In this document: positions 6,986-13,656 of the stretch, piece by piece | How the letters are laid out: the number at the start of each line of letters is the position of its first letter | How positions within the stretch are numbered: position 1 is the stretch's first letter | Assembly (NCBI GenBank): GCA_947461015.1 | Contig: CANHIR010000036.1 | Span: 1 to 13,656 of the forward strand | DNA length: 13,656 nucleotides | Direction: 5' to 3' | From: Bacteroidota bacterium | GTDB taxonomy: Bacteria; Bacteroidota; Bacteroidia; Chitinophagales; Chitinophagaceae | Position numbers and translations under genes: made by a program | The notes under the pieces: generated by a model | Databases searched by the model: none | Told to the model about the DNA's origin: nothing | Seen by the model: only the letters and a program-made list of their open reading frames with translations

Positions 6986-7016
6986 TTTGCCTAAATAGGT
7001 CAAAAAGCTACCTTTG
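6986..7016 (+). promoter_or_regulatory. Promoter of guaB
   Basis: TTTG at 6986-6989 and TACCTTTG at 7009-7016 are exact matches to both halves of the Bacteroidota promoter with a 19-nt spacer, the best promoter in the window. The -7 box ends three bases before the ATG at 7020, so transcription should begin at or within a few bases of the start codon. Confidence 0.78.
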
Positions 7017-7019
7017 CCT

Positions 7020-8501
7020 ATGGCAACAAGAAATTCTACAAACAACTCCCGCATTTTTGGTCAAGGTTTAACATTCGATGATGTATTGTTAATGCCTGCT
7101 TATTCTGAGATACTTCCTTCCGAAGTAAAAATCTACAGTCAACTTACCAAAAACATTCAACTCAATGTTCCTATTTTGTCTTCTGCAATGGACACCGTTA
7201 CTGAAGCCAGCTTAGCAATTGCCTTAGCACGCGAAGGTGGCATTGGCATTTTGCACAAAAATATGAGCATTGAACGTCAAGCTGAGCAAGTACGTAAAGT
7301 TAAGCGTAGCGAAAGCGGAATGATTGTTGATCCAATTACATTGGAAATAAATGCCACCATTGGAGACGCCTTAATTTTAATGAAGGAAAATAAAATTGGG
7401 GGTATTCCTATTGTTGACAAAGGAAATAAATTAGTAGGCATTTTAACAAATAGAGACTTACGTTTTGAGACCGATCGCAAGCGTAAAGTAAGCGAAGTAA
7501 TGACTAAAGAAAATTTAATCATTGCACCAGAAGGAACCGATTTAAGAAAAGCGGAAAAAATATTACGTCAGTATAAAATTGAAAAATTACCTGTTGTAAG
7601 TAAGCAGGGAAAATTAATTGGCTTAATTACGTATCGCGATATTTTACAATTAAGTGCATTTCCAAATGCAGTGAAAGATAAAATAGGTCGTTTACTAGTA
7701 GGTGCTGCATTAGGTATTACCAAGGATTTATTGGATCGTGCAGCTGCATTACAAGCAGTAGGTGTAGATATCGTTTCTTTAGACAGCGCGCACGGTCATA
7801 GCAAAGGGGTGATTGAAGCCTTAAAAACTTTAAAAAAGAATTTTAAAAACTTACCTGTGATTGCAGGAAACGTAGCTACTTCCCAAGGGGCTTTAGCATT
7901 AGCAAACGCAGGAGCAGATGCCGTGAAGGTTGGTATTGGGCCAGGATCTATTTGTACAACAAGAATTGTAGCAGGTGCCGGTGTGCCACAATTAACAGCT
8001 ATCATGGAAGCGACTAAAGCATTGAAAGGAAAAAATATTCCTGTTATTGCAGACGGTGGTATTCGTTATACAGGTGATATGGTGAAGGCATTAGCTGCCG
8101 GTGCCAATTGTGTGATGATGGGAAGTATTTTTGCTGGAACCGAAGAAAGTCCTGGCGAAACCATTATATATGAAGGCCGTAAATTTAAAGGCTACCGAGG
8201 AATGGGTAGTATTGGTGCCATGGGCCAAGGAAGTGGCGACCGTTATTTTCAAGAAGGAACGGATAGTAAAAAGTTTGTACCAGAAGGAATTGAAGGTCGT
8301 GTAGCTTATAAAGGAAATCTAAACGAAATTATTTATCAATTTGTTGGAGGACTTAAGGCAGGCATGGGATACTGTGGTGCTAAAACCATTAAAGATTTAC
8401 AAAATGCAACCTTTGTTCAAATCACCAATGCGGGTATGAAAGAAAGTCATGCGCATGATATTGATATTACTAAAGAAGCTCCAAACTATAGCCGTAAATA
8501 A
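7020..8501 (+). CDS. guaB: IMP dehydrogenase
   Basis: IMPDH oxidises IMP to XMP with NAD+, the committed step to GMP. From ATG 7020 the protein has 493 residues. The (beta/alpha)8 barrel is interrupted by a pair of CBS domains (about 102-215), as usual. The catalytic loop GPGSICTTR contains Cys312, followed by [14 protein letters not shown], the [10 protein letters not shown] segment and the mobile-flap region [11 protein letters not shown] longer frame could start at TTG 7014, but that codon is the end of the -7 promoter box, so I reject it. The DUF4105 gene begins 6 bp downstream and is probably co-transcribed. The CBS pair is a known site of purine-nucleotide control in this family. Confidence 0.97.
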   Translation: MATRNSTNNSRIFGQGLTFDDVLLMPAYSEILPSEVKIYSQLTKNIQLNVPILSSAMDTVTEASLAIALAREGGIGILHKNMSIERQAEQVRKVKRSESGMIVDPITLEINATIGDALILMKENKIGGIPIVDKGNKLVGILTNRDLRFETDRKRKVSEVMTKENLIIAPEGTDLRKAEKILRQYKIEKLPVVSKQGKLIGLITYRDILQLSAFPNAVKDKIGRLLVGAALGITKDLLDRAAALQAVGVDIVSLDSAHGHSKGVIEALKTLKKNFKNLPVIAGNVATSQGALALANAGADAVKVGIGPGSICTTRIVAGAGVPQLTAIMEATKALKGKNIPVIADGGIRYTGDMVKALAAGANCVMMGSIFAGTEESPGETIIYEGRKFKGYRGMGSIGAMGQGSGDRYFQEGTDSKKFVPEGIEGRVAYKGNLNEIIYQFVGGLKAGMGYCGAKTIKDLQNATFVQITNAGMKESHAHDIDITKEAPNYSRK

Positions 8502-8507
8502 AGTGGT

Positions 8508-9698
8508 ATGAAAAAAGCATTGGCGGAACTAGGCCGAAAAATATTTGATAAATATTTTTTTATATTCCTATTTATATTTTCATGTTTTAATTTTAACAAT
8601 CAAGCTTCTGCTCAAGAAACAGCTACGAATACAAAATTGCGCATTAGTATTCTTACTTGTGATGCTGGAAGCGATATATACACCATATGGGGTCATACCG
8701 CAGTGCGCGTGGTTGATAGTTTAAATAATACCGACTATGTTTTCAATTTCGGGACATTTGATTTTGAAACACCCAACTTTATTGCCAAATTCATGAGAGG
8801 CGACTTAAACTACTTTATCGCTGCAAATGATTTTTCTACTTTTTATAAAGAATATAAAGAAAATGGCAGAGCGGTTCATGAACAGGTATTAAAACTAACT
8901 CCTACCGAAAAGGAAAGCTGGTATCAAGCACTTATAGTGAATATGAGGGAAGAGAATAAATTTTATTTATATAATTTTATTTCAGACAATTGTACCACAA
9001 GAATCAAAGACGGTCTTTTCAAACATGCTCCAATAAACGGCTACAGCATTGGTATTCATTCCTATAGAGAGGAGGTAGTGGGTGCTACTTATAAAGGCGG
9101 ATTGGGCTGGATTGGGCTTGGCATTGACTTATTATTAGGTGCCACTTCCGATAAAACACCCAACTTATTTCAAGAAGCTTTTCTTCCTGCATTACTGTAC
9201 AAGAAAATTGAATTAAACCCCAAATTAGTACTTGCAAAAAATGAAATTATTCCTGCTGGTAAGCCTATTGAAAAAGGAATTAGTCCAGTAACTTATTTGA
9301 TGCTGTTTTTGTTAATCTACCTTTTTGTGTCCAATTGGAATGCATCAGCAACACAAAAAATTGCTAAGGTATTGGATGTGACTTTGTTAATTTTATTTGG
9401 TATTTGCGGCGTCTTGGTTTTATATATGAGTCAGTTTTCATTACACACTGCTTGTCATGAAAATTATAACATTATATGGTTACATCCTTTGTACTTATTG
9501 GCAATTCCTGTTTATTTTATTTCTAAAAAATGGGCCGGTTATTTAGGATATTTATTTTTTACAGCAACTGCATTACTTATGTTTGCAAGCCACTGGATAC
9601 CTCAGCATTTTTCAAAATCGGTAATTGTCTTAATGATTATTGCTTTATACTTGCAATTAAGATTAATTAAAAGAGGAAGGCTCGCTAAATATAAATAG
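8508..9698 (+). CDS. DUF4105-family membrane protein (possible Lnb-type lipoprotein N-acyltransferase)
   Basis: The 396-residue protein has an N-terminal hydrophobic segment (about 16-30) with a signal-peptidase-like ASAQ site (33-36), an exported domain (about 40-250) and five predicted membrane helices near 259-275, 289-307, 323-338, 345-361 and 371-386. The exported domain resembles DUF4105, with WGHTAVR (His63) and SDNCTTR (Cys162). A His before a Cys fits a permuted papain/NlpC-P60-like active site. From memory, DUF4105-type proteins include Lnb, reported to N-acylate lipoproteins in Bacteroides. The loop after helix 2 keeps HENYN and WLHPL (317-327), which looks conserved. The gene follows guaB by 6 bp. 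The family call is fairly firm; the acyltransferase role is inference. Confidence 0.8.
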   Translation: MKKALAELGRKIFDKYFFIFLFIFSCFNFNNQASAQETATNTKLRISILTCDAGSDIYTIWGHTAVRVVDSLNNTDYVFNFGTFDFETPNFIAKFMRGDLNYFIAANDFSTFYKEYKENGRAVHEQVLKLTPTEKESWYQALIVNMREENKFYLYNFISDNCTTRIKDGLFKHAPINGYSIGIHSYREEVVGATYKGGLGWIGLGIDLLLGATSDKTPNLFQEAFLPALLYKKIELNPKLVLAKNEIIPAGKPIEKGISPVTYLMLFLLIYLFVSNWNASATQKIAKVLDVTLLILFGICGVLVLYMSQFSLHTACHENYNIIWLHPLYLLAIPVYFISKKWAGYLGYLFFTATALLMFASHWIPQHFSKSVIVLMIIALYLQLRLIKRGRLAKYK

Positions 9699-9734
9699 CT
9701 TACCTTACTAGTTAAACGCCAATAAACATTTACT

Positions 9735-10559
9735 ATGCTACACTACTTTGATTATGGCGTGGATCAATTGGCTTACTTTGATGAAGGCAGCCGTGAATCA
9801 ATGCAACCCGTACTTCTATTCATTCACGGATTTGGCGAGGATCATTGTATTTGGAAAAAGCAAATTGAATTTCTTTCACAACACTACCGAGTAATTGCTC
9901 CAAACTTGCCTGGAGTGCATTGCAAGCCATTGACAATTCATCATTCGCATGCCCCAAGCATACGAAATTATGTTGAAGTGCTTCATGAACTCATGCATCA
10001 ATTGCATATTGAAAAATATTATGTTATTGGACATAGCATGGGTGGCTATATTGGTTTGGCTTTTGCCGACTATTATGTAAATCATGTGATGGGATTGGCA
10101 CTCGTTCACTCTACCAGCTACGAGGATAGTCCTGCTAAAAAGGAGTCTCGCTTAAAGGTAGCGGAGTTTATACAAGAACATGGGACTCAAAAGTTTTTAG
10201 AAACATCCATCCAAAATATGTTTGGCAACGCTTTTAAAAAATTACATCCCGAACAAATTCAGGATGTAATGGATAGCGTAAGTGATATAAGTACCGAAGC
10301 CATGGTTCAATTTGTAATGGCTATGCGCAATCGAAAAGCAAATACCCATTTGCTTATCCAACAAAGCATACCCATTTGGATGATTGTAGGCGAAGAAGAT
10401 ATTGCCATACCTTTTGAAGATTCCATTCAACAAATGCAACTTTTGCCTGAAAAGAATGTTATGCTATTAAATCAGGTGGGGCATATGGGGATGTTGGAAG
10501 CCTCTGAGCAAGTAAACAATGCGCTTCTTGGATTTATTCAAGCAGCAGAAAATAAATAA
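9735..10559 (+). CDS. Alpha/beta-fold hydrolase
   Basis: This 274-residue soluble protein has a clear alpha/beta hydrolase layout. HGFGEDHCIW near residue 31 gives the oxyanion-hole strand, the nucleophile elbow GHSMGG places Ser101, GEEDIAIP gives Asp222 as the likely acid, and QVGHMG gives His250 as the base. No signal peptide is seen. The family covers esterases, lipases, MenH-like enzymes and others, and nothing here fixes the substrate. It lies 36 bp after the DUF4105 gene and 28 bp before the short-chain dehydrogenase gene, so it may share their transcript. There is no clear promoter or Shine-Dalgarno. Confidence 0.88.
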   Translation: MLHYFDYGVDQLAYFDEGSRESMQPVLLFIHGFGEDHCIWKKQIEFLSQHYRVIAPNLPGVHCKPLTIHHSHAPSIRNYVEVLHELMHQLHIEKYYVIGHSMGGYIGLAFADYYVNHVMGLALVHSTSYEDSPAKKESRLKVAEFIQEHGTQKFLETSIQNMFGNAFKKLHPEQIQDVMDSVSDISTEAMVQFVMAMRNRKANTHLLIQQSIPIWMIVGEEDIAIPFEDSIQQMQLLPEKNVMLLNQVGHMGMLEASEQVNNALLGFIQAAENK

Positions 10560-10587
10560 AGTACAAAAAAGAGATAAAAATTAAAGT

Positions 10588-11343
10588 ATGTCAAAGATCA
10601 TTTTAATTACAGGAGCAAGTTCGGGATTTGGAAAAGCCATTGCGGAAAAATTTGCAGCAGGCGGTTGGAATTTAATTTTAACTGCGCGCAGAAAAGAAAA
10701 ATTAGCAGCAGTAGCCGAAAATTTAGAAAAACAGTTTGGCGTCAAAATACTTAGCTTGGTTTTTGATGTTCAAAATAAAGAGTCGGTATTTGAAAACTTA
10801 GGCAATTTGCCGGCGGAATGGCAGGCTGTAGATTTATTAGTGAACAATGCAGGATTGGCATTAGGACGTGATTCTTTTTTAGACGCTAATTTAGAAGATT
10901 GGGAAACGATGATTGATACCAATGTAAAAGGTTTATTATATGCATCTAAAGCAGTCCTACCTTATTTAATAAAGCAAGAAGGACACATTATTAATATTGG
11001 AAGTACGGCCGGCAAAGAAGTATATAAGGATGGCAACGTTTATTGTGCAACCAAACATGCAGTAGACGTGATTACCAAAGCACAAAGAATTGATTTGTTG
11101 CCTTATCATATTAAAGTAACTGCGATTCATCCTGGTGCAGTAGAAACAGAATTCTCTTTAGTTCGTTTTAAAGGAGATGCTTCAAAAGCAGCAGCAGTTT
11201 ATGAAGGCTATACACCCTTGCAACCAGCAGATATTGCAGAAACGGCATGGTATGTAGCTAATTTACCTAAGCATGTTTGTATTAATGATATAGTGATGAC
11301 TTGTTTAGCACAAGGCAATTCAACCATGATACACAAGGATTAA
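10588..11343 (+). CDS. Short-chain dehydrogenase, YdfG-like (NADP-dependent 3-hydroxy acid dehydrogenase type)
   Basis: The 251-residue protein is a classical SDR. It has the cofactor glycine motif TGASSGFG (8-15), NNAG (86-89), and the catalytic set Ser139, Tyr152 and Lys156 (YCATK). Positively charged RRKEK after the second strand favours NADP over NAD. The C-terminal half (TEFSLVRFKGD, then NLPKHVCIND) closely recalls E. coli YdfG, which oxidises 3-hydroxy acids such as L-allo-threonine and reduces malonic semialdehyde. The substrate is inferred from that resemblance. The stop is 8 bp from the stop of the convergent flavoprotein gene, so no room exists for a separate terminator. Confidence 0.9.
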   Translation: MSKIILITGASSGFGKAIAEKFAAGGWNLILTARRKEKLAAVAENLEKQFGVKILSLVFDVQNKESVFENLGNLPAEWQAVDLLVNNAGLALGRDSFLDANLEDWETMIDTNVKGLLYASKAVLPYLIKQEGHIINIGSTAGKEVYKDGNVYCATKHAVDVITKAQRIDLLPYHIKVTAIHPGAVETEFSLVRFKGDASKAAAVYEGYTPLQPADIAETAWYVANLPKHVCINDIVMTCLAQGNSTMIHKD

Positions 11344-11354
11344 ATTATAATTTA
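11341..11354. repeat. 14-bp perfect palindrome joining two convergent stop codons
   Basis: TAAATTATAATTTA is a perfect palindrome. Its two ends are the TAA stop of the dehydrogenase gene (plus strand) and the TAA stop of the flavoprotein gene (minus strand). It is all A/T, so it is a poor terminator hairpin and may be only a by-product of the two stops. Confidence 0.5.
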
Positions 11355-12317
11355 GAAAGATCTATTCAATGGAAGGGCTTTTAAATGTTCCACCCCTGTA
11401 GTAAAGTCCTTCCATATTTCCTGAACAATTTCAGCGGCAGGTTTTATTTGTTCAATCATTGCACTTACTTGTCCAATTTCCAATTCTCCTTCTTTCATAT
11501 CGCCTTCATACATTCCTTTTTTAGCACGTCGGCTACCTAAAAAAGCAGCCAATTCTTCTTTGCCCCGACCCTCCCGCTCTAATGCAAGTATACTTAATGC
11601 AAAATCATTTTTTAATAAACGCACCGGCGCCAATTGTTTTAGTCCCAATTGAGTATCTCCCTCTCTCGCAGCTAATATGGCTTGTTTAAAATGAATGTGT
11701 GCACTGGATTCCAAACTACACACAAAACGTGATCCTATTTGAACCGCCTCAGCGCCCAATGCAAAAGCGGCTAACATTTGTGCTCCTGTTGCAATACCAC
11801 CAGCAGCAATTACTGGAATTTTAACTGCTTTATGCACCAATGGAATTAATACCATGGTGGTTGTTTCCTCTCTCCCATTATGTCCACCTGCTTCAAATCC
11901 TTCCGCTACCACTGCGTCACATCCTGCAGCTTCGGCCTTTTGTGCAAACAAGGCGCTACTCACTACATGTACCACAATAATACCTGCTTCTTTTAAAGTG
12001 GCTGTCCAAATTTTGGGATTACCTGCACTAGTAAAAACAATGGGTACTTTTTCTTCTATAATAATATTAATATGCGCTTGTAAATCTGGATACAACATAG
12101 GCAGATTCACTGCAAAGGGTTTATCAGTTGCTGCTTTTGTTTTTTGTATTTGATCTCTTAAAATATCGGGGTACATACTTCCTGCTCCAATAATACCTAA
12201 CCCCCCTGCATTGCTTACAGCACTGGCAAGTTCCCATCCACTAGCCCAAACCATGCCTGCCTGAATAATAGGTAACTCAATTTTGAATAGGCCTGTGATG
12301 TTGTTTTCAAATAACAT
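11352..12317 (-). CDS. FMN-dependent nitronate monooxygenase / FabK-like enoyl-ACP reductase
   Basis: The 321-residue protein is an FMN-binding TIM barrel of the NMO/FabK family. It shows PIIQAGM (16-22), NAGGLGIIGAG (36-46), EGFEAGGHNG (139-148) with the conserved His146, PVIAAGGIATG and AVQIGSRF. Members oxidise nitronates with O2 or, as FabK, reduce enoyl-ACP in fatty-acid synthesis. The start, the GGLGIIGAG segment and a C-terminal GQVSAMI resemble FabK at least as much as NMO, so the activity is open. It follows the pyrophosphorylase gene by 54 bp on the same strand. An A/T-rich TAAATTTTTG lies just before the ATG but does not fit the promoter consensus well. Confidence 0.85.
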   Translation of the reverse strand: MLFENNITGLFKIELPIIQAGMVWASGWELASAVSNAGGLGIIGAGSMYPDILRDQIQKTKAATDKPFAVNLPMLYPDLQAHINIIIEEKVPIVFTSAGNPKIWTATLKEAGIIVVHVVSSALFAQKAEAAGCDAVVAEGFEAGGHNGREETTTMVLIPLVHKAVKIPVIAAGGIATGAQMLAAFALGAEAVQIGSRFVCSLESSAHIHFKQAILAAREGDTQLGLKQLAPVRLLKNDFALSILALEREGRGKEELAAFLGSRRAKKGMYEGDMKEGELEIGQVSAMIEQIKPAAEIVQEIWKDFTTGVEHLKALPLNRSF

Positions 12318-12371
12318 AACAAAAATTTAAGCAATGAAAAATATAGGAACTAAAAGCTGCTTCTATTAGTC

Positions 12372-13364
12372 TTACCCGAAATCTATCTCGGTATTGTCTC
12401 CAATATTTAAGGTACGACTTAATCCTTTCACAGCAGCGTCACTGCCAATTAATGAATTGTCCAATACTACTTCATCCAATGAAGTGTAGGTGCCTATAAT
12501 ACTTTCTTTTACTACCGAACTTTTAATGGTACTGTTGTTTCCAATGGTCACATGTGGACCAATAATTGAGTTTTCAATAACACAATTGTCTGCAATACTT
12601 ACCGGTGGTATAATTATGGTATTAACATACAATACAGGGTTTACCGTAAGGCCTCCCGTTTTTTTAAGCAGTACCGCATTGGCTTCTAAAAGAGACTCTT
12701 TCTTTCCGCAGTCATACCAATGCTTTACTTTAAAAGTATCAAAAGCAACTCCTTTCTTAATCATGCATTCTAATGCATCCGTTAAATTGTATTCACCATG
12801 TGATTTAATATTCTCTATAACCAACTGATGGAAACAGTCAAATAAAATTTCCGACTCTTTAATTTTATATAAGCCAACGAGCGCATGATTACTTTTTGGG
12901 ATAGCGGGTTTTTCAACCGCATGCAATACTTTTCCTTCCTCATCAATTTCTACCACACCAAATTGTCTTGGATCATCAACTTTCTTAATACCCAACATAC
13001 TGGTTGGGCTATCTATTACTTCTCTTATATCAAATTCACAAATAGTATCTCCTAAAGCAATAAATACTTCGTCGGCACCCACAATTTCTTTGGTCAATTG
13101 AATGGCGTGTGCCGTTCCCTGACGGTCGTTCTGATAAACAAAATGAGTTTTTAAATTAGGGTAGGTTTGCTCCACATAGTCCTGTATTTTCTCTCCTAAA
13201 TAACCTACAATAAATATATACTCCTGAATGCCCACTTCCCTTAATTGATCCACGATAAAACTTAAAATGGTTTTACCCGCAATTGGAATTAGTGCCTTTG
13301 GTTGGGTATATGTGTGTGGTCGCAATTTTGTTCCTGCTCCTGCAACCGGGATAATCGCCTTCAT
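12372..13364 (-). CDS. NDP-sugar pyrophosphorylase (sugar-phosphate nucleotidyltransferase)
   Basis: The protein is taken as 330 residues from Met 13364 (MKAIIPVAGAGTKLRP). It couples an NTP with a sugar 1-phosphate, giving an NDP-sugar for polysaccharide or glycan synthesis. The signature GAGTKLRP (9-16) with Lys23, and ALGD with metal-binding Asp106, mark the catalytic domain; VEKP is the usual sugar-binding strand. The C-terminal 80 or so residues are hexapeptide-type left-handed beta-helix repeats (SIADNCVIENSIIG, then VTIGNNSTI), as in RmlA- and GlmU-like proteins. The sugar and nucleotide cannot be fixed from sequence alone. The frame extends 34 codons to 13466, but that part looks noncoding and precedes the canonical N-terminus. 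Confidence 0.9.
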   Translation of the reverse strand: MKAIIPVAGAGTKLRPHTYTQPKALIPIAGKTILSFIVDQLREVGIQEYIFIVGYLGEKIQDYVEQTYPNLKTHFVYQNDRQGTAHAIQLTKEIVGADEVFIALGDTICEFDIREVIDSPTSMLGIKKVDDPRQFGVVEIDEEGKVLHAVEKPAIPKSNHALVGLYKIKESEILFDCFHQLVIENIKSHGEYNLTDALECMIKKGVAFDTFKVKHWYDCGKKESLLEANAVLLKKTGGLTVNPVLYVNTIIIPPVSIADNCVIENSIIGPHVTIGNNSTIKSSVVKESIIGTYTSLDEVVLDNSLIGSDAAVKGLSRTLNIGDNTEIDFG

Positions 13365-13584
13365 TGTTGTCCTTTTTGGGGAGGGTAAAAATAGCAAATA
13401 ACCGTTAGTAAAAGGCCAAATTTGATTCGAAAAAGGGCTATGAATGGGTTTTTGCCTTAAACTCATTGTAAATGTGGATATTAGAGGGGCAACTGTTGAA
13501 AGAAAGCTTTGTATAGGGCTAAGAATGGATTTATTTTTGTCAAATATTCTAAGAATAATCGCCTAATGCTATAAAATTCCCAAT
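13365..13584. other. 220-bp divergent intergenic region with short repeats
   Basis: This gap must hold promoters for the pyrophosphorylase gene and glyA, yet neither start has a good TTTG/TAnnTTTG pair; TATTTTTA (minus, 13386-13393) is the nearest for the former. It contains an imperfect direct repeat, AGGGCTATGAATGGGTT at 13434-13450 and AGGGCTAAGAATGGATT at 13515-13531 (15 of 17 identical). It also holds a perfect odd palindrome, TATTCTAAGAATA, at 13545-13557, 27 bp before glyA. No RNA gene is recognised. Confidence 0.45.
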
Positions 13585-13656
13585 ATGCAAAGAGATACCC
13601 TGGTTTTTGACATTATCAACCAAGAATTACAACGCCAACGTCGTGGCATTGAATTA
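13585..13656 (+). CDS. glyA: Serine hydroxymethyltransferase, 5' part only
   Basis: The first 24 codons read MQRDTLVFDIINQELQRQR followed by R-G-I-E-L, cut off by the window edge. This matches the conserved GlyA N-terminus (RD..IF..I..E..RQ..GIEL), which precedes the IASEN motif. The enzyme is PLP-dependent, makes glycine and 5,10-methylene-THF from serine, and would supply the substrate that FolD oxidises. The active-site lysine and the rest lie outside the window. The ATG at 13585 is the natural start for the family. Confidence 0.85.
   Translation, partial: MQRDTLVFDIINQELQRQRRGIEL

Noticed and set aside
11854..12153. Plus-strand open frame opposite the FabK-like gene
   Set aside because: It is the antisense shadow of an Ala/Gly-rich conserved gene, with no start context and a low-complexity product.
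1..13656. Mobile element, CRISPR array, toxin-antitoxin or defence system
   Set aside because: No transposase, integrase, regularly spaced repeats, terminal inverted repeats or defence-type protein domains were seen; all large frames are accounted for by housekeeping or common Bacteroidota genes.

Overview
The window looks like an ordinary chromosomal housekeeping segment from a member of the Bacteroidota, most likely a Chitinophaga/Sediminibacterium-like relative, though the genus is inference. The reasons are: A+T-rich DNA; several starts preceded by the Bacteroidota-type promoter (TTTG, about 19-20 nt, TAnnTTTG); no clear Shine-Dalgarno sequences; and a typical gene set (DUF3467, DUF4105, and an OmpA protein with TPR, PD40 and carboxypeptidase-regulatory domains). 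I see no rRNA, tRNA, insertion sequence, phage gene, CRISPR array or defence cassette, and no broken gene.

Layout. At the left edge, on the minus strand, a sliver of a gene that may encode ribosomal protein L25 follows prs (PRPP synthase). Next are radC (+) and a small DUF3467 gene (-), which converge with only 3 bp between their stops. A compact divergent promoter region separates DUF3467 from folD. A plus-strand run follows: folD, queE, a PorE-like OmpA-family protein, dprA, guaB, a DUF4105 membrane protein, an alpha/beta hydrolase and a YdfG-like short-chain dehydrogenase. This run converges, 8 bp apart, with a minus-strand pair: an NDP-sugar pyrophosphorylase and a FabK/nitronate-monooxygenase-like flavoprotein. 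The right edge holds the first 24 codons of glyA (+), divergent from the pyrophosphorylase gene.

How the genes relate. Several act in nucleotide and one-carbon metabolism: prs makes PRPP, guaB commits IMP to GMP, folD and glyA load and interconvert one-carbon units on tetrahydrofolate, and queE uses a GTP-derived pterin for queuosine. Others concern the envelope: the OmpA/PorE-like protein, DUF4105 (possible lipoprotein N-acyltransferase family) and the NDP-sugar pyrophosphorylase. dprA and radC are DNA-processing genes. Apart from short-gap pairs (folD-queE 5 bp, guaB-DUF4105 6 bp), I see no evidence of one dedicated system.

Three longest reading frames over-extend at the 5' end. guaB should start at ATG 7020, DUF3467 at 2277 and the pyrophosphorylase at 13364. 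For guaB and DUF3467 the longer frame runs through the promoter. I found no convincing undescribed multi-gene system. The points most worth checking are the promoter boxes lying almost against the start codons of guaB and folD, a terminator-like hairpin in the leader of the left-edge gene, and the functions of the DUF4105 and FabK-like proteins.
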